The notes below the pieces were generated by a model. That model saw only the letters and a program-made list of their open reading frames with translations, was not told the DNA's origin and did no database searches. Shown piece by piece: positions 9,208 through 17,581 of a DNA stretch of 64,000 bases (positions are counted from its first letter, which is position 1; every line of letters starts with the position of its first letter). The translations under genes and the position numbers were made by a program. The DNA is from Pelagihabitans sp963710535 (GTDB lineage Bacteria; Bacteroidota; Bacteroidia; Flavobacteriales; Flavobacteriaceae), in NCBI GenBank assembly GCA_963710535.1, contig CAVQAW010000010.1:682001-746000 (forward strand), read 5' to 3'.

Positions 9208-10032
9208 ATGGCCATGGGTATTTTCAAAACACCGGCAGGCCCGATTGAAAAGTTGACAAAAAATATTGCAAAAGTGAAGCCCATCATAATTCTTTTCATG
9301 TTTTTTATGGCCGTATGTGCCCATGCACAAAACGATGCCCTATTTGAACAGGCCAACCAAGCCTACAATGAAGGCAATTATGACAAGGCTGTCGAGGACT
9401 ACCTCGATATTTTGGAGCAGGGCTCACATTCTGCGGCGCTTTATTTCAATTTGGGCAATTCGTACTACAAACTCAACAAGATTGCCCCAAGCATTTATTA
9501 TTATGAAAAAGCATTGCTGTTAACCCCCAATGATGCAGAAATCAAAAACAACCTGACCTACGCCCAGAACATGACCTTGGATGCCATCGATAACATGCCC
9601 GAGATGGGGTTTTCAAAATTTTACCGCAATCTTACCGGAATGCTCTCCTTCGATCAGTGGGCCTATACCGCCGTGCTGTTCATGATGCTCTTCGTTGGCC
9701 TTTATATTGCCTTTTATTACTTCAGATATGCGACCAGAAAAAGGATTGCCTTTATCTTAAGTTTGGTCTCCCTTTTGTTTTCAATGGCCACTGCTGCTTT
9801 TGCATACCTACAGTACGATGCTTTTAAAAGCGATAGGCCTGCCATTGTGTTTTCGAGCGAAGTGGAAATCAAAGCGGAACCCAACGATAGAAGCCAAGGG
9901 GTATTCACGTTGCATGAAGGCGCCAAGGTAAATGTTTTGGAAGACCTGGACGATTACCACAAAATAAGCATTGCCGATGGCAAAACAGGTTGGATTCCAA
10001 AGGAAAGCATTAAATTGTTAAAGGATTTTTAG
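9208..10032 (+). CDS. batE: BatE, TPR and SH3-like membrane protein
   Basis: The 274-residue product starts with a long N-region and a hydrophobic segment ending AVCAHAQ, probably a signal peptide; another ATG lies two codons in. Two TPR units follow (ALFEQANQAYNEGNYDKAVEDY and ALYFNLGNSYYKLNKIAPS), then two membrane helices (about 150-170 and 177-197) and a C-terminal SH3-like fold (VFTLHEGAKVNVLEDLDDYHKI...GWIPKESI). This is the BatE architecture, a likely scaffold of the Bat complex. It closes the classical Bat set. Confidence 0.88.
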   Translation: MAMGIFKTPAGPIEKLTKNIAKVKPIIILFMFFMAVCAHAQNDALFEQANQAYNEGNYDKAVEDYLDILEQGSHSAALYFNLGNSYYKLNKIAPSIYYYEKALLLTPNDAEIKNNLTYAQNMTLDAIDNMPEMGFSKFYRNLTGMLSFDQWAYTAVLFMMLFVGLYIAFYYFRYATRKRIAFILSLVSLLFSMATAAFAYLQYDAFKSDRPAIVFSSEVEIKAEPNDRSQGVFTLHEGAKVNVLEDLDDYHKISIADGKTGWIPKESIKLLKDF

Positions 10033-10090
10033 AAGATCTTAACAATTATTTGATAGCAATACCATTATATTAGTGGTTCGCTTTGTTGAT

Positions 10091-10387
10091 ATGGGACCAA
10101 TAATCAGGATAACGCTTTTGTTGATATGGCTTTTTGCCGTTTGCGCCCCCAGCGTGATTACCTTGATTCACGTCGAAAAACCTGTAATCGTCAACAACCT
10201 CAATGAAGAGGAACCCCATGAGCAGGGAAAAAAATTACAACCCGACGAAATTATTTCCAATGCCTTCCCCAATGCTGTTCACTTAGTGGCGCGCTCCAAA
10301 AAATCCACGCTGACCGATTATTACCTGTTGGGCCATCCCAACCACACCCTGGAAATTTTTCTGCCGCCTCCACGGTCGGTTTCCTAA
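10091..10387 (+). CDS. Small hypothetical secreted or membrane-anchored protein
   Basis: A 98-residue protein starting at ATG 10091; an in-frame GTG at 10073 is possible. Residues 4-25 (IIRITLLLIWLFAVCAPSVITL) form a hydrophobic N-terminal segment, either a signal peptide or an anchor, followed by a polar region with a DEIISNAFPNAVHL stretch and a Pro-rich end. I do not recognise the family. It lies 58 nt after batE in the same direction and 68 nt before a SulP transporter, so it could belong to either unit. Codon use looks like that of its neighbours. Confidence 0.6.
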   Translation: MGPIIRITLLLIWLFAVCAPSVITLIHVEKPVIVNNLNEEEPHEQGKKLQPDEIISNAFPNAVHLVARSKKSTLTDYYLLGHPNHTLEIFLPPPRSVS

Positions 10388-10421
10388 TATCCCACAAATA
10401 AAACTTTAAAAACCTAACCTA

Positions 10422-10440
10422 TCTTCAAGAATCTTGAAGA
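10422..10440. promoter_or_regulatory. Perfect 8-bp inverted repeat before the SulP gene
   Basis: TCTTCAAG at 10422-10429 and CTTGAAGA at 10433-10440 are perfect inverted copies around AAT. The repeat ends 15 nt before the SulP start codon and no U-tract follows, so it is not a terminator. It could be a repressor operator or a 5' UTR hairpin that controls translation. No known binding factor is proposed. Confidence 0.4.
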
Positions 10441-10455
10441 CCTAATTCTATTGGA

Positions 10456-12063
10456 ATGTTCAAATATATCAAGAACGACTTGCCAGCAAGTATCGTTGTT
10501 TTTTTTGTGGCCTTGCCCCTTTGTTTGGGGATAGCCCTGGCCAGCGGGGCACCGCTTTTCTCCGGATTGATCGCGGGGATCATCGGGGGTATCGTGGTGG
10601 GAAGCCTCAGCGGTTCCCACATTGGGGTGAGTGGTCCGGCCGCCGGTTTGGCTGCCATCGTACTCACCGCCATAGGCGCCTTGGGGGGATATCAAAATTT
10701 TTTATTGGCCGTCGTGCTGGGCGGTGCCATTCAATTGCTATTCGGAGTGCTTAAGGCCGGGGTGATCGGCTATTATTTCCCCTCTTCCGTCATTAAAGGC
10801 ATGCTTACCGGAATTGGAATCATCATCATCCTAAAGCAGATTCCCCATTTTTTCGGTTATGACGTCGATCCTGAAGGGGATTTCGCTTTTTTCCAGGTCG
10901 ATGGCAATAATACCTTCTCTGAAATCATCAACACCGTGAACAATATCAGTTTGGGGGCTACCATTGTTGCCGTATTGGGGCTGGCCATTCTTCTATTATG
11001 GGACAAAATCCTTTCCAAAAAAGGAAAAATCTTCCAGTTGGTACAAGGGCCCTTGGTAGCCGTTACATTGGGCATACTGTTTTTTATATTTACAAAAGAT
11101 CATGCGGTGCTGGGTATCTCCTCCAATCATTTGGTCAGCGTGCCCATCCCGGCAGACGCCGCTTCTTTCATGAATCAGTTTAGCTTCCCGAACTTCGGGG
11201 CAATCACCGAGCCTCAAATTTGGATCACCGCCTTTACCATAGCGCTGGTCGCAAGCCTTGAAACCTTGTTGTGCGTGGAGGCCACCGATAAAATCGATCC
11301 AGAAAAAAGGGTTACCCCGACCAACAGGGAACTTTTGGCCCAAGGCACCGGCAATATTATTTCAGGGCTCATCGGCGGCCTGCCCATTACACAGGTCATC
11401 GTAAGGAGTTCCGCGAACATCCAGTCGGGAGGGAAGTCGAAGTTATCGGCAATCATCCATGGTTTCTTCCTCTTGATTTCGGTGATATTGATTCCCAGGT
11501 TGCTGAACATGATCCCGCTATCGGTCTTGGCTTCGATCTTATTGATCGTAGGCTTTAAATTGGCCAAACCCAAACTCTTCAAAAAAATGTACGATTTGGG
11601 CTGGAAACAGTTCGTTCCCTTCATCGTTACGGTCATCGGTATTGTTTTTACCGATCTGCTTGTCGGGATCGGTCTTGGTTTGGCCGTCGGCATTGTGGTG
11701 ATCTTGATCAAAAGTTATCAGAATTCGCACTTTTTGCATATCGAGGACAAAAGCAACGGCAAGCATAAAATTAAGATGACCCTGGCCGAGGAAGTCACAT
11801 TTTTCAACAAGGGCGCCATTCTAAAAGAATTGGAAGGACTGCCAGAAGATTCGTATCTTGAGCTTGATGTTCGTAAAACGAGGTATTTAGACAACGATAT
11901 CATTGAAATATTACAGGACTTTTCGGAAAAGGCCAGAAACCGCCATATCGATATCAAATTGGTCTCAGAGAAGGGGATTGTGGAAAACCCGCCCAGTTTT
12001 ATTGAATTTTTTAAATTGAACAACAAACCTGCACGGAAAGTGAAGGGGAGCCTAACCCAATAA
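10456..12063 (+). CDS. SulP family anion transporter, probable bicarbonate permease
   Basis: The 535-residue membrane protein has the SulP N-terminal signature (DLPASIVVFFVALPLCLGIALASGAPLFSGLIAG, read from residue 7), about ten to twelve hydrophobic segments, the conserved NRELLAQGTGNI...GGLPITQVIVRSSANIQSGG region, and a C-terminal cytoplasmic STAS-like domain (about 430-520). SulP proteins carry sulfate, bicarbonate or other anions. A beta-carbonic anhydrase 11 nt downstream points to bicarbonate, as in BicA-like systems; this is inference from context. A palindrome lies just before the start. Confidence 0.88.
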   Translation: MFKYIKNDLPASIVVFFVALPLCLGIALASGAPLFSGLIAGIIGGIVVGSLSGSHIGVSGPAAGLAAIVLTAIGALGGYQNFLLAVVLGGAIQLLFGVLKAGVIGYYFPSSVIKGMLTGIGIIIILKQIPHFFGYDVDPEGDFAFFQVDGNNTFSEIINTVNNISLGATIVAVLGLAILLLWDKILSKKGKIFQLVQGPLVAVTLGILFFIFTKDHAVLGISSNHLVSVPIPADAASFMNQFSFPNFGAITEPQIWITAFTIALVASLETLLCVEATDKIDPEKRVTPTNRELLAQGTGNIISGLIGGLPITQVIVRSSANIQSGGKSKLSAIIHGFFLLISVILIPRLLNMIPLSVLASILLIVGFKLAKPKLFKKMYDLGWKQFVPFIVTVIGIVFTDLLVGIGLGLAVGIVVILIKSYQNSHFLHIEDKSNGKHKIKMTLAEEVTFFNKGAILKELEGLPEDSYLELDVRKTRYLDNDIIEILQDFSEKARNRHIDIKLVSEKGIVENPPSFIEFFKLNNKPARKVKGSLTQ

Positions 12064-12074
12064 AAAACAAAAAG

Positions 12075-12701
12075 ATGAACTTGGAGCATGTATTTGAGAA
12101 CAATAAGAAATGGATTGCCGATAAGCTGGCCAAAGAACCCGACTTTTTCGATAAGTTGGGCCAAGGCCAAAATCCGGAATTGCTCTACATCGGCTGTTCC
12201 GACAGCAGGGTAACCGCCGAAGAACTGATGGGGTTGGGTCCTGGGGAAGTATTCGTACACCGGAACATCGCCAACATGGTCATCAGCATCGACGTGAACG
12301 TGATGTCGGTCATCAATTATGCGGTGAACAACCTGAAGGTCAACCATGTGGTCGTCTGTGGCCATTATGCCTGCGGTGGTGTCAAAGCGGCCATGCAATC
12401 GGCCGATTTGGGCATTTTGAACCCTTGGCTGCGCAATATCCGGGATGTTTACCGCATCCATAGAAATGAATTGAACGGCATTAAAGACGAAGAAAAAAAG
12501 TACGACCGGTTGGTTGAACTCAACGTACAGGAGCAATGTGTGAATCTTATAAAAACCGCGGCCGTTCAGAAGGCATATCGCGATAGGAACCTCAAGGTGC
12601 ACGGCTGGGTGTTCGACGTGCACTCCGGTAAATTGGTCGATCTAAAAATCGATTTTGAAGGCATTTTAAAAAACATCATGGAGATTTATCATTTGGATTA
12701 G
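12075..12701 (+). CDS. Beta-class carbonic anhydrase
   Basis: This 208-residue cytosolic enzyme interconverts CO2 and bicarbonate. The zinc ligands are visible: Cys41 in GCSDSR, with the Asp43-Arg45 dyad, and His97 and Cys100 in CGHYACGG. The length is normal for the class. The gene follows the SulP transporter by 11 nt in the same direction and is closed by a strong terminator, so transporter and anhydrase probably form one bicistron for bicarbonate uptake or pH control. A second SulP gene follows after the terminator. Confidence 0.95.
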   Translation: MNLEHVFENNKKWIADKLAKEPDFFDKLGQGQNPELLYIGCSDSRVTAEELMGLGPGEVFVHRNIANMVISIDVNVMSVINYAVNNLKVNHVVVCGHYACGGVKAAMQSADLGILNPWLRNIRDVYRIHRNELNGIKDEEKKYDRLVELNVQEQCVNLIKTAAVQKAYRDRNLKVHGWVFDVHSGKLVDLKIDFEGILKNIMEIYHLD

Positions 12702-12722
12702 GAGACACTTTCCTTAAACGCC

Positions 12723-12755
12723 AAAAAAGCCAATGAAAATTCATTGGCTTTTTTT
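12723..12755 (+). terminator. Rho-independent terminator after the carbonic anhydrase gene
   Basis: AAGCCAATGAA (12727-12737) pairs perfectly with TTCATTGGCTT (12740-12750) around a two-base loop; A-runs precede and T-runs follow, so it may work in both directions. It separates the first SulP/anhydrase pair from the second SulP gene. Confidence 0.85.
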
Positions 12756-12796
12756 GGACAAAATTCTTACCTTAAGAAAGACTATCTTCACCTACC

Positions 12797-14668
12797 ATGA
12801 AAGGTCTGTTCGCCAATTTTAAGGGGGATTTTTTTGGAGGAATTACCGCAGGTATTGTCGCGCTTCCCCTGGCGCTTGCCTTCGGGGTAAGTTCGGGATT
12901 GGGGCCCAGTGCGGGCCTCTACGGGGCCATATTCATCAGTTTCTTCGCGGCCCTATTCGGAGGTACCAATACGCAGATTTCCGGTCCGACCGCACCGATG
13001 ACGGCGGTGAGCATGGTCATCATTGCAGGCATCATAACGCTTTACGATGGAAGCGTGGAGAAGGCGCTCCCCGCGATCTTGGCGGTTTTTTTGTTGGCAG
13101 GTTTGATGCAGATAGCCCTTGGCCTGTTGGGCCTTGGCAAATATATCAGATACATCCCCTATCCGGTGGTCTCTGGTTTTATGACCGCGATCGGGTTGAT
13201 CATCATCATCACCCAAATTCTGCCCGCCATCGGCTACTATCCCAAAGAAGATGCCGCTTTTATAGAAAAATTCAAACCCCAAGCAGAGGAGTTGATACTG
13301 GAGAACATTCTTCGCGAAGAGGCCGGAGAGGGTATCCTGGTGCTGGAAGATTTTCAGGAAACCGTTAAAAGATCCGGTGAAATCACCGTTGCCGCCATTC
13401 TGAATGAGGCACAGACCCTGGCGGCTTCAGATGCCTCCGGAGTGGTAGGGGCCGTGAAGGTGATGCCGACTGGCCTAAAAAACATCAACTGGCTCGAATT
13501 GGCCCTCGCCATGGCCACCATCATCATTATCTACGGATTTAAAAAAATTACCACGGCCGTGCCAAGTACGCTGGTGGCATTGCTTTTGGTATCGGGGGTG
13601 GCGTACGGTTTTGGTATGGATTACCGGGCCATCGAAAAGATTCCGGAAGGGCTTCCATTGCCCAGATTGGAAATTTTTACCGAATTCAGGATGGGTGCCA
13701 TCGCTCCTTATATTTTTACCTCCTTGACCCTGGCCTTACTGGGCGCCATCGATTCATTATTGACCTCCGTGGTTGCCGATAACATGACCAGGACCAAACA
13801 CCAACCCAACAAGGAATTGGTGGGCCAGGGCATAGGCAACAGTATCGCCGCCATATTTGCGGGACTTCCGGGGGCAGGTGCCACCATACGTACGGTGGTC
13901 AACATCAATTCAGGCGGTAAAACCAAGCTTTCGGGCATGATTGCAGGCGTTTTGCTGCTCTTCATCCTGCTGGCATTGGGCCCGGTGGCTTCAAAGATTC
14001 CGGCAGCAGTTCTTGCGGGCATTCTGATCACTGTGGGCGTCAGCGTAATGGATTATAAAGGGCTGCGGGCCATCCCAAGCTTACCGAAAGACATCACCTT
14101 GGGCCCTTTGAAGGTCAGTTCGGAAGTAATCATTATGGTCATTGTGCTATTGCTGTCCACTTTTTGGAACTTGATCTATGCGGTAGGCATTGGGCTTGTC
14201 ATCGCCTCCTTGATGTTCATGAAAAAAATGGGCGATCTTACTGCTGAACGATCCGACGTAAGAACATTGGAAAAGGAGCAATCTTGGACCGATGAAGCCG
14301 GTCTGCCAAAAAATTTGAGGGAGGAAGTCTTTATCAAACACTTGAATGGGCCCTTGTTCTTCGGGTCTACCAGCAATTTTCAGGCATTGGCAAGCCAGAT
14401 ACCACCTACGGCTTTCACCGTAATCATACGTATGGATCTGATGCCCTATATGGACCAATCAGGGTTGTACGCCATGGAAGATGTGTTGATCGATCTTAAA
14501 AAATCAAAGAAAAACGTACTCTTGGTCGATGTCCAAAAACAGCCCCGTTATATGATGGAGCGCGTAGATATCGTTCCCGATCTCATTCCAGAGGCTCATA
14601 TATTCAAAACCTTTGATGAATGTTTGGCCTGGATCGAAAACAACGTTGTCGACGAATACCAAAAATAG
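12797..14668 (+). CDS. SulP family anion transporter with STAS domain (second copy)
   Basis: This 623-residue protein is longer than its neighbour at 10.5 kb and clearly a different subfamily. It starts with FKGDFFGGITAGIVALPLAL, has about twelve membrane segments, an inserted soluble loop of about 60 residues between 160 and 225 (rich in Glu), the NKELVGQGIGNSIAAIFAGLPGAGAT motif, and a C-terminal STAS domain (about 505-615). The substrate could be sulfate, bicarbonate or a carboxylate; the neighbouring carbonic anhydrase favours bicarbonate weakly. It lies behind a terminator and so probably has its own promoter. Confidence 0.88.
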   Translation: MKGLFANFKGDFFGGITAGIVALPLALAFGVSSGLGPSAGLYGAIFISFFAALFGGTNTQISGPTAPMTAVSMVIIAGIITLYDGSVEKALPAILAVFLLAGLMQIALGLLGLGKYIRYIPYPVVSGFMTAIGLIIIITQILPAIGYYPKEDAAFIEKFKPQAEELILENILREEAGEGILVLEDFQETVKRSGEITVAAILNEAQTLAASDASGVVGAVKVMPTGLKNINWLELALAMATIIIIYGFKKITTAVPSTLVALLLVSGVAYGFGMDYRAIEKIPEGLPLPRLEIFTEFRMGAIAPYIFTSLTLALLGAIDSLLTSVVADNMTRTKHQPNKELVGQGIGNSIAAIFAGLPGAGATIRTVVNINSGGKTKLSGMIAGVLLLFILLALGPVASKIPAAVLAGILITVGVSVMDYKGLRAIPSLPKDITLGPLKVSSEVIIMVIVLLLSTFWNLIYAVGIGLVIASLMFMKKMGDLTAERSDVRTLEKEQSWTDEAGLPKNLREEVFIKHLNGPLFFGSTSNFQALASQIPPTAFTVIIRMDLMPYMDQSGLYAMEDVLIDLKKSKKNVLLVDVQKQPRYMMERVDIVPDLIPEAHIFKTFDECLAWIENNVVDEYQK

Positions 14669-14722
14669 CGCCCCATTGCCACGATTTGGGCAGTTTAATG
14701 GTCGGGGAAGTTCAAATTATTT

Positions 14723-14730
14723 TAAATTTG
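14723..14730 (+). promoter_or_regulatory. -7 element of the pheS promoter
   Basis: TAAATTTG matches the Bacteroidota -7 consensus TAnnTTTG exactly and ends 18 nt before the pheS ATG. No convincing TTTG -33 box at 17-23 nt upstream is visible, so the upstream half is uncertain. Confidence 0.5.
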
Positions 14731-14748
14731 CGCCACAAGTAGAGGACC

Positions 14749-15768
14749 ATGATCGATAAAATAAAGAGCCATATTGAGGAAGTGGAGCGATTCACGGCCG
14801 ATTCCAAAGAAGCGGTAGAAGCCTTTCGCATCAAATATTTGGGCAAAAAAGGGGTGCTGAACGAATTCTTTTTGGCTTTCAAAGAGGTGGCCAACGATCA
14901 GAAAAAAGAGTTCGGCCAGGCCGTGAACACCCTTAAACAGTTGGCCACCGAAAAAGTGACCGTTTTGAACGACACCTTGGAGACCAAGGTGGTGGAACAG
15001 GGCATTTATGGGGATCTTACACGGCCCGGCGAACCTATCGCCTTGGGGTCAAGACATCCCATATCCATTGTAAAAAACCAAATCATCGAGATTTTTTCCC
15101 GAATTGGTTTCAACGTTTCGGAAGGGCCCGAAATTGAGGACGATTGGCATAATTTTACGGCGCTGAACCTTCCGGAGTACCATCCTGCACGTGATATGCA
15201 GGATACTTTTTTTATACAGACCGATCCGGATATCCTCCTGCGTACCCACACTTCATCGGTGCAGGTAAGGTATATGGAAAACAACAAACCTCCCATTCGT
15301 ACGATTTCACCGGGAAGGGTGTACCGCAACGAGGCCATCTCTGCCCGATCGCATTGTTTTTTCCACCAAGTGGAAGGCCTCTACATCGATAAGGATGTAT
15401 CGTTCGCCGATCTAAAACAGACATTGCAATTTTTTACGACGGAACTCTTTGGAAAATCGAAGATCCGATTGCGCCCCTCTTATTTTCCATTTACCGAGCC
15501 CAGTGCCGAGGTAGATGTTTACTGGGGCCTTGAAACGGAAACCGACTATCGGATGACCAAGGGAACCGGTTGGCTTGAAATTATGGGCTGTGGTATGGTC
15601 GATCCCAATGTGCTCGATAATTGCGGTATCGATTCGAAAACCTACTCCGGTTTTGCCTTCGGAATGGGTATCGATCGTATTGCCCTATTGCTGCACCAAA
15701 TCTCAGACATTAGGCTTTTGAGCGAAAACGATATCAGGTTCTTGGAACAGTTCAGGAGCGCATTGTAA
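14749..15768 (+). CDS. pheS: Phenylalanine-tRNA ligase alpha subunit
   Basis: The 339-residue alpha subunit of the heterotetrameric enzyme that charges tRNA-Phe. The N-terminal coiled coil (residues 1-90) is followed by the class II catalytic core: motif 1 region near GSRHPISIVKNQIIEIFSRIGF, motif 2 PGRVYRNEAISARSHCFFHQVEG (residues about 187-210), the FTEPSAEVDVYW Phe-binding strand, and motif 3 GFAFGMGIDRIALL. Length and motifs are complete. pheT is not next to it, as is usual in this phylum. Confidence 0.97.
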   Translation: MIDKIKSHIEEVERFTADSKEAVEAFRIKYLGKKGVLNEFFLAFKEVANDQKKEFGQAVNTLKQLATEKVTVLNDTLETKVVEQGIYGDLTRPGEPIALGSRHPISIVKNQIIEIFSRIGFNVSEGPEIEDDWHNFTALNLPEYHPARDMQDTFFIQTDPDILLRTHTSSVQVRYMENNKPPIRTISPGRVYRNEAISARSHCFFHQVEGLYIDKDVSFADLKQTLQFFTTELFGKSKIRLRPSYFPFTEPSAEVDVYWGLETETDYRMTKGTGWLEIMGCGMVDPNVLDNCGIDSKTYSGFAFGMGIDRIALLLHQISDIRLLSENDIRFLEQFRSAL

Positions 15769-15850
15769 ACGGTTGGCCAAAAAGACCAGCGAAAAATAAG
15801 TTAAGGATTGGGATGAAGTTCCCCCGGCACGGGAAAATCCCAAAGTTGTG

Positions 15851-16246
15851 ATGAAGAAAGACATAGAAATACCGATTGCGAAAGAAGTTTATGTTGCCAT
15901 CGTCCATGAATGGAACGACGAATTCCTCTCCAAAGACTGGAATGCCTATATCATCAACAACCGAAATACCCCCATTGAAATGGTCTTGGTGGTCTCCGTC
16001 GGCTTCGATGGCGAACGAAAAACATCAACCATGCGACATGGCATAGGGCTGGTTGGGGCAAAATCATTTGAGAAGATCGAACTGTTGACCGAGGAAGTGC
16101 TGGCGCTGAACAATGAATTTTTCGTTACATTTTATGCCGATGCGAAGCTTTATGAAAAACGTTTTCTGTTTGAGAAGAACAGTATCCATCCAAAGGCATT
16201 TACCCATATACCCATCATAGAAAAAGAAGGGGTTCTGGCCAATTGA
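15851..16246 (+). CDS. Conserved hypothetical protein downstream of pheS
   Basis: A 131-residue soluble protein read from ATG 15851; a GTG three bases upstream is in frame and would add one residue. It begins MKKDIEIPIAKEVYVAIVHEWN and looks like a small alpha/beta domain with no membrane segment, cysteine cluster or motif that I can tie to an activity. It follows pheS by 82 nt in the same direction. Codon use and composition match the surrounding core genes, so it is probably a native conserved protein. Confidence 0.75.
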   Translation: MKKDIEIPIAKEVYVAIVHEWNDEFLSKDWNAYIINNRNTPIEMVLVVSVGFDGERKTSTMRHGIGLVGAKSFEKIELLTEEVLALNNEFFVTFYADAKLYEKRFLFEKNSIHPKAFTHIPIIEKEGVLAN

Positions 16247-16441
16247 CCGCCAGATCTATTTAACAATCAATTAACTTTTTCATGTTCCATCGAGCCTTAA
16301 CCAATTGTATTTTTAAGTTTTCATTGAATCTAAAAAAATCTCTCCTGCCCAAACTCGCCGCATTTGAACCATATGCTTCTCTAGAAACTGAAACAGGTAT
16401 TCCGATGACCCCACAACAAAGGCAATCTAAATTATTCAGAT

Positions 16442-17572
16442 ATGGCTAACCATGCCCCCATACCCTTGATTACAATTTCATGTCTAACCTTATTGATCTT
16501 TGGTTGTGGCAAGGGCCAAAACGGACCCGGTAATTCCCAAATGGGCACTCAAGTAACTTCCTATCCTGTTTTCACCGTCGAAAAACGGGATGTGACCATG
16601 TACAAAACCTATCCCACAACCCTTGAGGGTGCCGTGAGCAGTGAGGTGCGACCTAAGATTTCGGGCTATATCCAGTCGGTATTGGTCAAAGAAGGCGAAG
16701 AGGTGATTTCTGGGCAACCCCTGTTTCGTATCGAAACGCAATCGCTCGATCAGGATGCGGCCGCCGCCAAAGCAAATGTAAGGGCGGCGCAGGTCGAAGT
16801 TGACAAACTAAAACCCCTTGTCGACAAGGGAATCATAAGCAATGTGCAGCTAGAAACCGCAATAGCCAAGTTGGCACAAGCACAAAGTGCTTACAATGGC
16901 GTCAATGCCAATATCGGTTACGCCAATATCAAAAGTCCGGTCAATGGCGTGGTCGGATCCATTAATTTTCGGAAAGGGGCGCTCGCCAGTGCGCAGGACC
17001 AAAGGCCTTTGACCGTGGTCTCCTCCATAGAAACGGTCTATGCCTACTTTTCCCTGAACGAGAAAGACTTTATCAATTTTATCACCGTAGCCCCTGGTGC
17101 CACCATGGAAGAAAAAATAAAAAACCTCCCAAAAGTAAAATTGATCATGGCCAACGGGGTCGAATTTGGAAGGGAAGGAACCATAGAAACGATTGCAGGT
17201 GACATCGACCCGCAAACCGGCACCATCACCTTCAGGGCCCGTTTTGACAATGATAGCGGCCTGCTCAGAAATGGTAGTAGCGGAAAGGTAATGTTGCCGC
17301 AAATCTTTAAGGATGTGGTCGTGATCCCGACTTTATCAACCTATGAACAGCAGGGAAAAACATTTGTTTTTAAGGTACAGTCCGATACCTTGGTTCCCGC
17401 TGCCGTTTCGATCATCGCCGAAGCCCATAATTTATATGCCTTGGACCAAGGGGTGCAGGTAGGCGATATCATACTGGGCAAAGGCATCGGTAAGGTACGT
17501 GCCGGAACAAAAATTGCCCCATCGCCAATACCAATGGATAGTATTCTCAATTCTTTTGACCCTGTTTTTTAA
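16442..17572 (+). CDS. RND efflux periplasmic adaptor (AcrA/MexA type), lipoprotein
   Basis: The 376-residue adaptor joins an inner-membrane RND pump to an outer-membrane channel. The N-terminus ends in a lipobox (LLIFGC, Cys22), so it is anchored as a lipoprotein. The biotinyl-lipoyl half-motifs (RPKISGYIQSVLVKEGEEV and YANIKSPVNGVVGSI) flank a short alpha hairpin (about 95-140), followed by the beta-barrel and membrane-proximal domains. The permease follows after 9 nt and an outer-membrane factor closes the operon. A 195-nt leader upstream holds no clear consensus promoter. Confidence 0.93.
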   Translation: MANHAPIPLITISCLTLLIFGCGKGQNGPGNSQMGTQVTSYPVFTVEKRDVTMYKTYPTTLEGAVSSEVRPKISGYIQSVLVKEGEEVISGQPLFRIETQSLDQDAAAAKANVRAAQVEVDKLKPLVDKGIISNVQLETAIAKLAQAQSAYNGVNANIGYANIKSPVNGVVGSINFRKGALASAQDQRPLTVVSSIETVYAYFSLNEKDFINFITVAPGATMEEKIKNLPKVKLIMANGVEFGREGTIETIAGDIDPQTGTITFRARFDNDSGLLRNGSSGKVMLPQIFKDVVVIPTLSTYEQQGKTFVFKVQSDTLVPAAVSIIAEAHNLYALDQGVQVGDIILGKGIGKVRAGTKIAPSPIPMDSILNSFDPVF

Positions 17573-17581
17573 ATCATAAAC

